In this document: positions 17,825 through 27,879 of the stretch, in pieces
How the letters are laid out: the number at the start of each line of letters is the position of its first letter
How positions within the stretch are numbered: position 1 is the first letter of the stretch
From: an uncultured Clostridia bacterium
GTDB taxonomy: Bacteria; Bacillota; Clostridia; TANB77; CAG-508
DNA: 64,000 nt
Assembly: GCA_934120645.1 (NCBI GenBank)
Contig: CAKOUO010000005.1
Location: forward strand, 19,357 to 83,356
Direction: 5' to 3'
Program-made: the position numbers and the translations under genes
The notes under the pieces: model-generated
Told to the model about the DNA's origin: nothing
The model's input: the letters and a program-made list of their open reading frames with translations, nothing else
Database searches by the model: none

Positions 17825-19013
17825 TTAAATTATTTTTCCATAATTTCCGCCACCGCCGGATTGTACTTTAGCATTACCTGTTCTTGCTTTTTCAATTGCT
17901 GTTGCAATCTTTTCTCCAACAACCGCTTCTATATCATCTTTTGATAATTTGTGTAATATATTCATTTCTGTTTCAAAATTATCTAATAATTTTTCTATTG
18001 TTTTTCCACCAACACCTGGTATAAATCCAAGTGGAACTTGATAAATATATGGTGGTCTATTTTTTGGACTTTTTGTTTCTTTTTTATCTTTTATTAATTC
18101 TATTCTGTCAAAAACACCAAATGTTACATTTGTACTTCCACATTTTGGGCATACTGAAATTGGTTCTTTTGTTTCAATTGTACTATTACAATTATCACAG
18201 TATGTTCTGTGATATTTTCCAAGTTTAGGATCTAATCCATAGTTAGCTATTATTTTTCTTCCATCTTCATTTTTTAATGCTTTTACTACTTCTTTAAATG
18301 ATATATCTTCTACTTGCATTTTATTATATTCTCTTGCTATTTTAGGAAGAGAATGTGCATCTGAATTTGTTACAAATGTTTTATTCTCTAATTCAGATAT
18401 TTCATCTGCTAAAAATGTATCTGAACTTAACCCTAATTCAACTGCAAATATTTTGTCGTATTTTTCTTTAAATACATCTTGTAATCTATCAACACAATTT
18501 CCATAATAACTTTTAAATGGTGTAAATATATGTGCTGGTATAAGAATTCCATTATATTTTTCTACTATATCAATTAATTCATATCCTGATATATCTGACC
18601 TTTGTGTGCTTAATGTTATATTTTTGATATGTTTACTCATTTCATTTGAAAATGCTTTTATATCTTTTAAGTATGGGAAAAAACATATATTATGTGCTGC
18701 TCCACATTTTCCATTTCTTCCTTTTTCTGATGTTTCTACTTCACTTCCTAATAGAATACATACTTTATCTTTGTAAATAATTCCTCCATCTTTTAGTTCA
18801 TATGCATCTCCTGTTTTTAAGAAATTTTCAATATCTTCTATTACATATGGTGATGCACAATCTATTATTCCGGCATACATTAATTCCTTTTCTCTCAGCA
18901 CATTCTTTTGCTATGTTAGCAAAATTTAAACTTTTTGCTGCTGTTATTTTTATTGGTTTTCCATTTTCTGCTCTACCTATATGTATATGTAAATCTGCAA
19001 ATATTTCATACAT
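17825..19013 (-). CDS. Endonuclease Q-like PHP-domain protein; +1 junction at CGG
   Basis: 395 residues after one base is skipped at the CGG at 18870-18872 (0-frame INVC-CGG, then GGA ATA giving INVCGIIDCASP, the family sequence). The N-terminal PHP motif DLHIHIG lies at 7-13; further metal ligands include FVTNSDAHSLPKI. A zinc ribbon (CDNCNSTIE, CPKCGSTN) and a C-terminal helix-hairpin-helix LGFIPGVGGKTIEKLL follow. Endonuclease Q family proteins cut 5' of deaminated bases. Without the shift the PHP domain is separated from the rest, so the conserved layout argues for recoding. ATG 19013 overlaps the previous stop by 8 bases. Confidence 0.8.
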
Positions 19014-19809
19014 TTTGTATTCCTCTTTCTTTGTTTCTTTCTTCTATATCTCCTATTATTTTTCTTGTTGTTTCTTCTGTAAATAATGGTCTATTTTCAT
19101 TTGTTTTTTCTTCAAACATTTCTTTTTCTATCTTTTTAAATTTCTTTGATATTAGATTGTCTATTTGTGGTTCAAAATCGTTTATATCTTTTTTTATAAA
19201 TTGTGTTAAATCTTTTGATTCATTGTATATTTTTACAAATTTCTTTAGAGCTTTCATTTCCATGATTTCACCCATATTTATTTCTTCTAACATATTTATA
19301 AATTCTTCAAATATTTCTAAATATTTATTATATTCATCTTTTAAATTTCTGTATTTTAATAGTACCATTGCTTCATCTGGTTTAAAGCCTATTCTTTCTG
19401 GTCTGTCTAGAAGCATTCCTCCAAATTGGTCTACTAATTCTAATACATCACTTTCTCTTTCTCTTGGATTACTTTTGCTATATCTATTTACTTCTTCACA
19501 GATTTTACAAAATCTTTTGTCAAATCCTAATTGAGATAAATATTCTGCTCCCTCTTTAGCATATCCTGTTATTTTTTCTATATTTCTTGAATTTTCTACT
19601 TTTTTGCAATCACATAATAAACAAGCTGTTAATATTAAATTTTCATCTAAATCTAATTTATTATATTTTAAAAATAATCTTGCTAATTCTGTTTTAAATA
19701 CTACTGATTTATTAAAATATATTTGTTCTTTTTTTGATAAATAATATACTATTTCTAATTTTGCACCTAAGTCTTTTTCTTTTAACAAATATTCTGCAAA
19801 AGTTTCCAT
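19006..19809 (-). CDS. Hypothetical protein, possibly degenerate HD-domain
   Basis: 267 mostly helical residues. LTACLLCDCKKVEN followed by ITGYAKEGAEYLSQLGFDK resembles the HD-GYP/HD hydrolase layout but the His-Asp pair is missing (CD in place of HD), so activity is doubtful. The C-terminal half is charged and coiled-coil-like. Its end overlaps the start of the endonuclease Q-like gene, so the two are translated together. Confidence 0.55.
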   Translation of the reverse strand: METFAEYLLKEKDLGAKLEIVYYLSKKEQIYFNKSVVFKTELARLFLKYNKLDLDENLILTACLLCDCKKVENSRNIEKITGYAKEGAEYLSQLGFDKRFCKICEEVNRYSKSNPRERESDVLELVDQFGGMLLDRPERIGFKPDEAMVLLKYRNLKDEYNKYLEIFEEFINMLEEINMGEIMEMKALKKFVKIYNESKDLTQFIKKDINDFEPQIDNLISKKFKKIEKEMFEEKTNENRPLFTEETTRKIIGDIEERNKERGIQNV

Positions 19810-19864
19810 ATACTAACATCCTTCCGTATTGTTTTTTCTTTTGATTTTTGTTCACCATAATTTT

Positions 19865-19893
19865 ATTATAAATTAATATTGGCTTTTTTTCAA
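19865..19893 (-). promoter_or_regulatory. Promoter of the 19809-17825 gene pair
   Basis: TTGAAA, 17 bases, TATAAT on the minus strand, about 55 bases before the ATG at 19809. Confidence 0.65.
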
Positions 19894-19926
19894 TGTTTTG
19901 TCTTGAAATATATTATTACATTTATA

Positions 19927-20361
19927 TTACAAGTTTTTTATAGCTTCTCTTGCCATTTCGTCACATCTATTATTAAATTCATTATCACTATGCCCTTTTA
20001 CTTTTATAAATTTGACTTTGTGTGTTTGAGTTAATTTGTATAATTCTTCCCATATTTCCTTATTTTTTACATTTTCTTTATTTGAGGTTTTCCAGTTATT
20101 TTTTTGCCAATTATAAATCCATCCTTGAGAAAATCCGTTAACTAAATAAGCACTATCACTATATAGTTCAACTTCACATGGAAACTTTAATAGTTTTAGT
20201 CCCTCAACTGCAGCTGTAAGTTCCATTATGTTATTAGTTGTATCTTTTTTTCCTCCTGAAATCTCTTTTTTTACATCTTTATACATTAATATTGCTCCCC
20301 ATCCTCCTGGTCCTGGATTTCCAGAGCATGCACCATCTGTGTATATAATTACTTTTTCCAT
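19927..20361 (-). CDS. rnhA: Ribonuclease HI
   Basis: 144 residues: IIYTDGACSGNPGPGGWGAI with Asp9, NIMELTAAVEGL (Glu about 47), LYSDSAYLVNG (Asp about 69) and GHSDNEFNNRCDEMA (Asp about 133) give the complete DEDD active site. Degrades RNA in RNA-DNA hybrids. Single gene with its own promoter, divergent from tmcAL. Confidence 0.95.
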   Translation of the reverse strand: MEKVIIYTDGACSGNPGPGGWGAILMYKDVKKEISGGKKDTTNNIMELTAAVEGLKLLKFPCEVELYSDSAYLVNGFSQGWIYNWQKNNWKTSNKENVKNKEIWEELYKLTQTHKVKFIKVKGHSDNEFNNRCDEMAREAIKNL

Positions 20362-20397
20362 TATTTCACTTCCTTGTATTTTTTTATGTTTTATGTT

Positions 20398-20426
20398 ATT
20401 ATATCAATGTATTAAAAAATAAACAA
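20398..20426 (-). promoter_or_regulatory. rnhA promoter
   Basis: TTGTTT, 17 bases, TATAAT on the minus strand, about 40 bases upstream of rnhA. Confidence 0.6.
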
Positions 20427-20459
20427 GAGTTTTTTTATAATATAAGGGGGCTTGAGCTT

Positions 20460-21692
20460 ATGGATAAAGTTTTAGGACTTATTGCTGAATATAATCCTTT
20501 TCACAATGGACATTTTTATCATTTACAAAAATCAAAAGAATTAACAGGAGCTAATTATACAATTGCTGTTATAACTGGTAATTTTACTCAGCGTGGTTCA
20601 ACTTCTATTATAGATAAATGGTCTAAAGCGAGAATGGCACTTTTAAACGGTGTTGATTTGGTCATCGAGCTTCCTGTTTTATATTCAATTTCTAGTGCTG
20701 AAAATTTTGCAGAAGGTAGCATAAAAATTTTAAACTCTTTAGGTATTGTTGATTATGTTTCTTTTGGTGCTGAAACTTCTGATATTTCTATTTTAGATAA
20801 ATTTGCTGAAGTTCTATATAATGAACCAAAAGATTATAAAACATTACTTTCTCATGAATTAAGTAAAGGTTTATCTTTTCCTAAAGCTCGTGAGAATGCT
20901 TTAATGTTATATATTCGTGATATTAGGAAATCTGTTAATGTTTTGTCTTCTCCTAATAATATTTTGGGAATTGAATATTTGAAAGCTTTACGAAAATATA
21001 AAAGTAATATACAACCTATTTCTATTTCAAGAGTTGAATCTGAGTATAATAGCACTAATTTTGATACAAATATAGCTAGTGCTACTGCTATTAGAAATCT
21101 TGTTAAAAATAAGAGTTTTGATATTATTGAAAACCTAGTTCCATCTTATACTTACTCTATTTTGATGGATAATGTAAAAAATGGTCATGTTGTTACAGAT
21201 TTATCTGTATTTGAAAAAGAAATTATTTATGTCTTAAGAAAAATGTCTATAGAAGAAATTTCAAATCTTCCTGATGTTTCAGAAGGTTTAGAGTTTGCAA
21301 TAAAAAATGCTGCTAACTCTTGTAATAGTATTGTTGAATTTTTAAATATTGTAAAATCAAAAAGATATACATCCACAAGACTACAAAGAATTCTTCTATA
21401 TGCTTTACTTGGAATTACTAAAAAAGATATGGCTATTTCTAAAAAGATTACACCTTATATTAGAGTTTTAGGTTTTAATGAAAACGGTAAAAATCTAATT
21501 TCTGAAATTCATAGGCTAAATCCAAAGCTTGAAATAATTACTTCTGTTAAGAAGTTTGTTGATACTAATACTAATAAAAATTCAAAGAAATTACTTGATA
21601 AAGATATTTTTGCAACTAATGTTTATACTATTGGATTTGAATATGATTCTTTAAATAATTTAGATTATACAAATGGAATTATAAAAGTTTAA
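20460..21692 (+). CDS. tmcAL: tRNA(Met) cytidine acetate ligase TmcAL (YlbM)
   Basis: 410 residues. Nucleotidyltransferase-fold N-terminus GLIAEYNPFHNGHFYHL with the HxGH-type motif, VITGNFTQRGSTSIIDKWSK and FGAETSDISILDKFAE match TmcAL, which makes N4-acetylcytidine at the wobble base of elongator tRNA-Met using acetate and ATP. AGGGGG lies about 9 bases before the ATG. All CGG triplets in this gene are out of frame (for example AAC GGT). A strong bidirectional terminator follows. Confidence 0.92.
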   Translation: MDKVLGLIAEYNPFHNGHFYHLQKSKELTGANYTIAVITGNFTQRGSTSIIDKWSKARMALLNGVDLVIELPVLYSISSAENFAEGSIKILNSLGIVDYVSFGAETSDISILDKFAEVLYNEPKDYKTLLSHELSKGLSFPKARENALMLYIRDIRKSVNVLSSPNNILGIEYLKALRKYKSNIQPISISRVESEYNSTNFDTNIASATAIRNLVKNKSFDIIENLVPSYTYSILMDNVKNGHVVTDLSVFEKEIIYVLRKMSIEEISNLPDVSEGLEFAIKNAANSCNSIVEFLNIVKSKRYTSTRLQRILLYALLGITKKDMAISKKITPYIRVLGFNENGKNLISEIHRLNPKLEIITSVKKFVDTNTNKNSKKLLDKDIFATNVYTIGFEYDSLNNLDYTNGIIKV

Positions 21693-21732
21693 AAACTGTC
21701 AAAAGGGCCCGTCCCTTTTGACAGTTTTTTTA
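21692..21732. terminator. Bidirectional terminator with GGGCCCGTCCC core
   Basis: Perfect 16-base stem (AAAACTGTCAAAAGGG and its complement, 21692-21707 and 21713-21728) with a 5-base loop, flanked by T-runs for both strands. It separates convergent tmcAL and glgP. The GGGACGGGC-like core recurs at 10729 and 11783. Confidence 0.85.
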
Positions 21733-24297
21733 ATTTGTTATCCATTTAACTAAATTTAAGTTTTCTGCATCTAATAACATTTCATGTTTTGGCATAACTC
21801 TAAAAGTATATCCGTAATTTCCACCTGTTTTTAATTCTATTTTTGCAGTATATCTATATATTTTTTCTGCTTCGTTTTCATCTTCTAGTTTCATAGGTAT
21901 AATACTTACATTTTCTACTATTCCATTATCTAAAATTTTACCGTAATAGCATTCTACTTCAATATTATTAACATCTATATTTGGAAGTTTTACTTCACAT
22001 CCAACTTCAATATTATTTCCTGCATCCATTGTAATATTATTTAGGTTATTTTTTTGAGTAATTTTTATATCTTTCCAATTTATATATAAATTTCTTTTCC
22101 ATAAATTATACTCGGCAACATTGTCTACATTTTCATAATATTTTTTTGTTAAATTACATAGAGGTATATATAATTGATTTGTATAGTCTACAAGCATTCT
22201 TGCTGTACTATATTTTCCTCCTGTTGATATAATGGAATTTTTCATAATTTTCATCCATTTTTTAGATAATCCATTTTCATCTTTATCATAATATGTTGGG
22301 ATTATTTTTTCTTCTAAAGTATGGTACATACTTTGGCTATCTGCTATATCTTGTTCTTCATAAGAATTATATTCTGCATTTGTTCCAATTGTCCAACCAT
22401 TTTCTTGGTTATATCCTTCTGCCCACCAACCGTCTAATACACTAAAGTTTATAACTCCGTTAACAGATGCTTTTTGTCCGCTTGTTCCAGATGCTTCCAT
22501 TGGTCTTCTTGGATTATTAAGCCATACATCTACTCCACTTACTAAGTATCTTGACATTGCAATGTTGTAGTTTTCTAGTAAGAATATTTTTCCTTTAAAT
22601 TGTGGCATCATTGATATTTCATGTATTCTTTTTATTAAGTCTTGTCCTTCTTTATCTGCTGGATGTGCTTTACCTGCAAATATTAATTGTACTGGCTTAT
22701 CTGAATAGTTTAATATTTGTGTAATTCTTTCTAAGTCTTTAAATATTAATGTTGCTCTTTTGTATGTTGCAAATCTTCTTGCAAATCCGATTGTTAAAGC
22801 TTCTGGGTTAATTTTTGATGTTATTTCATTTATTTCTTCATAACTATATCCAGATCTTCTTAATCTTTCTGTTGTACTTTCTTTTACCAAGTTTAATAAT
22901 TTCATTTTTCTTTGTTTATGTGCTTCCCATAATTCTTCATCTGGTATATCATTTATTTTTTCCCATACTTTATCATCATGTATATTATCTTGCCAGTATG
23001 GTATTAAATATTTATTATATAATTCTTTTAATTTTGGAGAAAGCCATGAACATGTATGTATTCCATTTGTTACATATGTAATTGGTGATTCATTTGCTGC
23101 AATTTCTGGCCATACATCACCAAATAGTTCTCTTGAAACGGCTCCATGTAGTTTGCTTACACCATTTTTCTTTCCTGCTACTTTTAATGCTAATATTCCC
23201 ATGTTAAAACCTGGTTCTAATTCTTGACATGGTTTCATTCCTAATTTTAAAAATTCTTCTCTTGATAAATTAATTCTTGGCCAAAAATCTTTAAAATACT
23301 TTTCTACTAAATCAATTGGGAAAATATCATTTCCTGCTGGTACTGGTGTATGTGTTGTAAATACTGTTTTTGAACTTGCTATATCTTTTGCAACTTCAAA
23401 AGATACTTGTTTTTCTTTTATGATATTTTTTATTAATTCTAATATTAAAAATGCTGAATGTCCTTCATTCATATGGAACACAGTTGGTTTTAATCCTAAT
23501 ACTCTTGTTAATAAGTTTGTTCCACCCATTCCTAAGACAATCTCTTGTCTTATTCTCATTTCTTGGTCTCCACCATATAATCTTAGTGTAACATCTCTAT
23601 CTTCTGGGTTGTTTTTTTCTATATCAGAATCTAATAAGTATAATTTTATTCTTCCTACATTGATTTGCCATACTTTTAAATATAATCTTCTCTTTGGAAA
23701 TTTAACATATATTAATAAATCTTCACCATTTTCATCTTTTACTGGATTTATTGGTAAATTACTTAATTCTATATTATGATATTCTGTTTCTTGGTCTCCA
23801 TATCCATTTATTTTTTGATGGAAATATCCGTTTTTGTAAAGTAGTCCTACTGCTACTAATGGAATTCCTAAATCACTAGCAGATTTTAAGTGGTCACCTG
23901 ATAATATTCCAAGTCCACCAGAATAAATTGGAATTGTTTGATCTAATCCATATTCTGCTGAAAAATATGCTATTAAATCATTTTTGTTTTCTGGATATTT
24001 ATTATTAAACCATGTATTTTTGCTATTCATATAATCTTCAAATTCTTTTGCAATTTTATCATATTGTTTTAAAAATTCTGAATTTTTTGATGCTTCTTCT
24101 AATTTATCTTGTGATACTGTTTTTAAAAATTTAACTGGATTTTTTTCACATGTTTCCCACAAATCTCTATCTATTTTTTGAAATAATCTTAAAAATTGTG
24201 TATTCCAAGACCACCATAAGTTGTTTGATATTTCTGATAATTTTTCTATTCTTTTTGGTAATTGTGGATTTACCGTAATCCTATTAAATATATACAT
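21730..24297 (-). CDS. glgP: Alpha-glucan (glycogen) phosphorylase, GT35
   Basis: 855 residues, of the type with an N-terminal DUF3417-like region (NNLWWSWNTQFLRLFQKIDRD). GT35 segments: AYFSAEYGLDQTIPIYSGGL, HMNEGHSAFLILELI, YVTNGIHTCSW, and the PLP/phosphate region EASGTSGQKASVNG with the lysine near residue 605, followed by VLDGWWAEGYN. It releases glucose-1-phosphate from glycogen in the cytoplasm. A C-terminal beta-rich extension of about 130 residues follows. No other glycogen genes are adjacent. Confidence 0.92.
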   Translation of the reverse strand: MYIFNRITVNPQLPKRIEKLSEISNNLWWSWNTQFLRLFQKIDRDLWETCEKNPVKFLKTVSQDKLEEASKNSEFLKQYDKIAKEFEDYMNSKNTWFNNKYPENKNDLIAYFSAEYGLDQTIPIYSGGLGILSGDHLKSASDLGIPLVAVGLLYKNGYFHQKINGYGDQETEYHNIELSNLPINPVKDENGEDLLIYVKFPKRRLYLKVWQINVGRIKLYLLDSDIEKNNPEDRDVTLRLYGGDQEMRIRQEIVLGMGGTNLLTRVLGLKPTVFHMNEGHSAFLILELIKNIIKEKQVSFEVAKDIASSKTVFTTHTPVPAGNDIFPIDLVEKYFKDFWPRINLSREEFLKLGMKPCQELEPGFNMGILALKVAGKKNGVSKLHGAVSRELFGDVWPEIAANESPITYVTNGIHTCSWLSPKLKELYNKYLIPYWQDNIHDDKVWEKINDIPDEELWEAHKQRKMKLLNLVKESTTERLRRSGYSYEEINEITSKINPEALTIGFARRFATYKRATLIFKDLERITQILNYSDKPVQLIFAGKAHPADKEGQDLIKRIHEISMMPQFKGKIFLLENYNIAMSRYLVSGVDVWLNNPRRPMEASGTSGQKASVNGVINFSVLDGWWAEGYNQENGWTIGTNAEYNSYEEQDIADSQSMYHTLEEKIIPTYYDKDENGLSKKWMKIMKNSIISTGGKYSTARMLVDYTNQLYIPLCNLTKKYYENVDNVAEYNLWKRNLYINWKDIKITQKNNLNNITMDAGNNIEVGCEVKLPNIDVNNIEVECYYGKILDNGIVENVSIIPMKLEDENEAEKIYRYTAKIELKTGGNYGYTFRVMPKHEMLLDAENLNLVKWITN

Positions 24298-24410
24298 TTT
24301 TTATATATTCCTCCTTTGTATTTTTTCTTATTTTATCTTTTAGTTTTTTGATATTTATATTATCTATTAAATTTTATTTTTTGTCAAACCTTTCCAATAT
24401 ATTTTAATAA

Positions 24411-24848
24411 TTAATCTCTACTCATATTTTCCATATGTCTTAACCTATATTCATGTTTTCTTCTTAAGAATTCTTTTGCATCTCTTTTTTCTAATACATC
24501 TTTAAATTCTTCACATGCTTTATCTAATTCGCTTTTTTCTGGTTTTAATTTTTTCTTAAATTCTTCTACTTTCTGTTTTTCTGTTTTTACTTCTTCAGAA
24601 TTTTTTTGCTCTTTATCTTGTTTTTTATCTACTTTTTCTACTTTTTCTTCTTTTATTTTATCTTTTTTCTTTTTTATTCCATTTCTATTATATGCTTGTA
24701 GCATCTTTCTTGTTTGTATTTCTGCGTTTTCAGTCTTTTCTTTAATTTGTTCACCATTTAACTTACGATGTATTTCTGAATTTTCACTTTTCTTTTGTTC
24801 TATTTCATATGCTGTCTTAGCAGTTTCATTTTTATTTTCTGAATTCAT
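24411..24848 (-). CDS. Charged hypothetical protein
   Basis: 145 residues, strongly Lys/Glu rich, largely disordered or coiled-coil, with a C-terminal ELDKACEEFKDVLEKRDAKE and RRKHEYRLRHMENMSRD. No signal peptide or transmembrane helix. No family recognised. Lies between the Ca2+-ATPase and glgP, with a terminator upstream separating it from the ATPase. Confidence 0.6.
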   Translation of the reverse strand: MNSENKNETAKTAYEIEQKKSENSEIHRKLNGEQIKEKTENAEIQTRKMLQAYNRNGIKKKKDKIKEEKVEKVDKKQDKEQKNSEEVKTEKQKVEEFKKKLKPEKSELDKACEEFKDVLEKRDAKEFLRRKHEYRLRHMENMSRD

Positions 24849-24897
24849 TAAAATTTCTCCTTTTTTTTATTATATTACTTATTATACCCGTAAAAAT

Positions 24898-24936
24898 AAA
24901 AAAGTACAAGCCTTTATTATAAACTTGTACTTTTTA
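24898..24936 (-). terminator. Terminator after the P-type ATPase
   Basis: 12-base stem AAAAAGTACAAG / CTTGTACTTTTT with a 13-base loop and T-rich tail just past the ATPase stop. Confidence 0.75.
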
Positions 24937-24938
24937 TT

Positions 24939-27669
24939 TTATTCATCTTTACTTGTATTTATTTTAAACAATTTAAATATTTCAACAATCAATATTGGAG
25001 AAAATACTAAACATACTAATTCAATTATATTTTCTTTTGGCAATATTGGTATACTAAATATTTCTCTTAATCCTGGTATAAGAAGTATAATAAACATTAA
25101 TGCTGCTGATATTGCTATAGCTCCTATCAACTTTTTATTATTTAATATTCCTGTTTTGAAAATTGATTTTTTGTTGTCTCTTACATTAAATACATGCACT
25201 AGTTCTGATAATGCTAATGTTATAAATGCCATTGTTTGGCCTACTTCTATTTTTGATTGGTCTAGTGATAGTCCTTGTATTGGTTTATTTGTTGTTGCTA
25301 ACCCAATCATAAATGCAGCAAGTGTAATAGCTCCTATCATTACCCCTTGATATATAACTCTCCATGTCATTCCTTTTGTAAATATACTTTTTCCTGGTTT
25401 TACTGGTTTTCTTTGCATTATATCACTATTTGCAGGGTCAAAAGCTAATGCTAGTGCTGGTAATGAGTCTGTTACTAAATTTATCCATAATATGTGTATT
25501 GGTAATAAAATTTCTAATCCACTTATGTCTGTTATTCCAAACCATTTACAAAATAGTGGTGTTAATAATGTTGCAAAAAACAATACTATTACTTCTCCTA
25601 CATTGCTTGATAATAAAAATTGTATTACTTTTAATATATTGTCATATATTCTTCTTCCTTCTTCTACTGCAGATACTATTGTTGCAAAATTATCATCTGT
25701 TAATATAACATCAGCCGCTTCTTTTGCTACATCTGTTCCTACTATACCCATTGCACATCCTATGTCTGCTCTTTTTAAGGCTGGACTATCATTTACCCCG
25801 TCACCTGTCATTGCAACTATTTCTCCATTTTTTTGCCATGCTTTTACAATTCTAACCTTGTGTTCTGGTGATACTCTTGCATATACAGAATAATGTCTAA
25901 CATTTTTTTCTAGTTCTTCATCTGTCATATTTTCTAATTCTAATCCTGTTATAGCTTCATCTTCTTTTTCTAGAATTCCTAATTTTTTTGCAATTGCTGT
26001 TGCTGTTATTTTATGGTCTCCTGTAATCATTATTGTTTTTATTCCTGCAGTTTTACATTTTTCTACAGCTATTTTTGCTTCTTCTCTTGGTGGATCTATC
26101 ATTCCAACCATTCCAATAAATATTAAGTCATTTTCAATTTGTTTCATTTCTTCTTTTGATGGTATATGGTCTATTTCTTTATATGCACATCCTAAAACTC
26201 TTAGTGCATTTTGCGCCATTTTTTCGTTTTCTTCTCTTATTTTATTGATGTATCTATCTAATTTTTGGTAAACTTTGCCATTTAATTCATATGCTATACA
26301 TTTTCTTAATAATTCATCTATTCCACCTTTTGTATATACTATATATTTGTCTCCAACTTTATTTACTGTTGTCATTAATTTTCTATCTGAATCAAATGGT
26401 ATTTCTTCAACACGTGGTGTTCTATCATATATGCTTGGATCAAAATTTAAATTAAATGCCATATCTACTAATGCTGTTTCTGTTGGATCACCTGTTAATG
26501 TTCCATTTGATGATATTTTTGTATCATTGCATAACATATTTGCATATACTAATTTTTTTAACTCTTCATCTATCTCGTCTTCAGAAATATTATTTGCTTC
26601 TCTAACGGCATCATTCCAAAATATTTTTTCTACTGTCATTTTGTTTTGTGTTAGTGTTCCTGTTTTATCTGAGCATATAACAGTTGCACTTCCTAATGTT
26701 TCAACAGCTGGTAAACGCTTTATAATTGCATTTTTCTTTACCATTTTTTGAACTCCTATTGCCAATACTATTGTTGAAACTGCTACTAAACCTTCTGGAA
26801 TTGCTGCAACAGCTAAACTAACGGCTGTCATAAACATACTTATTAATTCTTTTCCTTGTAATATTCCAATTATAAAAATTAAAACACATATTGCTAGTGC
26901 TGCTATTCCTAATGTTTTACCTAATTTATCTAATTTTTGTTGGAGTGGTGTTTGTTGTTTTTCTGTTCCGGTTTATCATTCCAGCTATTTTTCCTACTTC
27001 TGTATTCATACCTGTTTCAACAACAATTCCTTTTCCTCTACCATATGTTACTAAACTAGAAGAAAATAACATATTTTTTCTGTCTCCAATACTAATTTCT
27101 TCTTCCTCTATAATTTCTGATATTTTTTCTACTGGTACAGATTCTCCTGTTAAAGAACTTTCTTGTGATTTTAAATTTATTGCTTCAATAATTCTTAAGT
27201 CTGCAGGTATATAATCACCTGTATCTAATACTATTATATCCCCTACAACTAATTCCCTTGCTGGAATTACTTTCATATCTCCTTCTCTTATAACTTTTGA
27301 GGCATGGTCACTTAATTTTTGTAATGCTTCTAATGATTTTTCTGCTTTACTTTCTTGTGCTACGCCTATAATCGCATTAACTAGTACTACTATTAATATT
27401 ATTATTGTATCTGTTATTCCATTTCCCTGTGCAACTCCTACAATTCCTGATACTATTGCAGCTATTATTAAAACAATAATCGAAAAATCTTTAAATTGGT
27501 CTAGAAATCTTTGAATTAATGTCTTTTTTGCTCCTCTTTTTAATTCATTATAACCATATTTTTCTTGTCTTTCTTTTACTTCTTCTTTATTTAGTCCTTT
27601 TTCTAGATTTGTTTTTAATTTTTTTTCTGTTTCTTCAATGTTGTTGTTAAACCAATTTATTTTTTCCAT
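24939..27669 (-). CDS. Calcium-type P-type ATPase; +1 junction at CGG
   Basis: 909 residues when one base is skipped at the CGG at 26968-26970 (0-frame GMIN-CGG; shifted reading gives GMINGTEKQQTPLQQKLDKL, the normal PMCA/SERCA linker before TM3). Visible: cation ATPase N-domain; TGES actuator loop (SSLTGESVPVEK); IPEGL of TM4 (about 295); phosphorylation motif CSDKTGTLTQNK (about 333); TGDGVNDSPALKRADIG (about 625); C-terminal cation ATPase helices. Exports Ca2+ (or Mn2+) across the membrane. The unshifted pieces each lack essential parts, yet all motifs on both sides are intact. Confidence 0.85.
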
Positions 27670-27747
27670 AAAATTTTCCTCCTTTTTTTATTTTTTCACT
27701 AATTTCTTTGTTTATTCAGTCTTTTTCTATTTTTGTATATAAAAATA

Positions 27748-27801
27748 AGACTTTTAAAAGAAATCTAAATATTTTAAAATTTAAACTTCTTTTAAAAGTC
27801 T
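27748..27801 (-). terminator. Long inverted repeat after the serine recombinase
   Basis: Perfect 15-base arms (AGACTTTTAAAAGAA and its complement) around a 24-base AT-rich loop, followed by a T-rich tract on the minus strand. Probable terminator at the left edge of the integrative element. Confidence 0.6.
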
Positions 27802-27879
27802 CGCTTACTTAAATTTTAAGCTTACTAACCAGGTATATAAAACCGCGACTGTTGATTAGTAATTTAAAGCTACTCCCTT

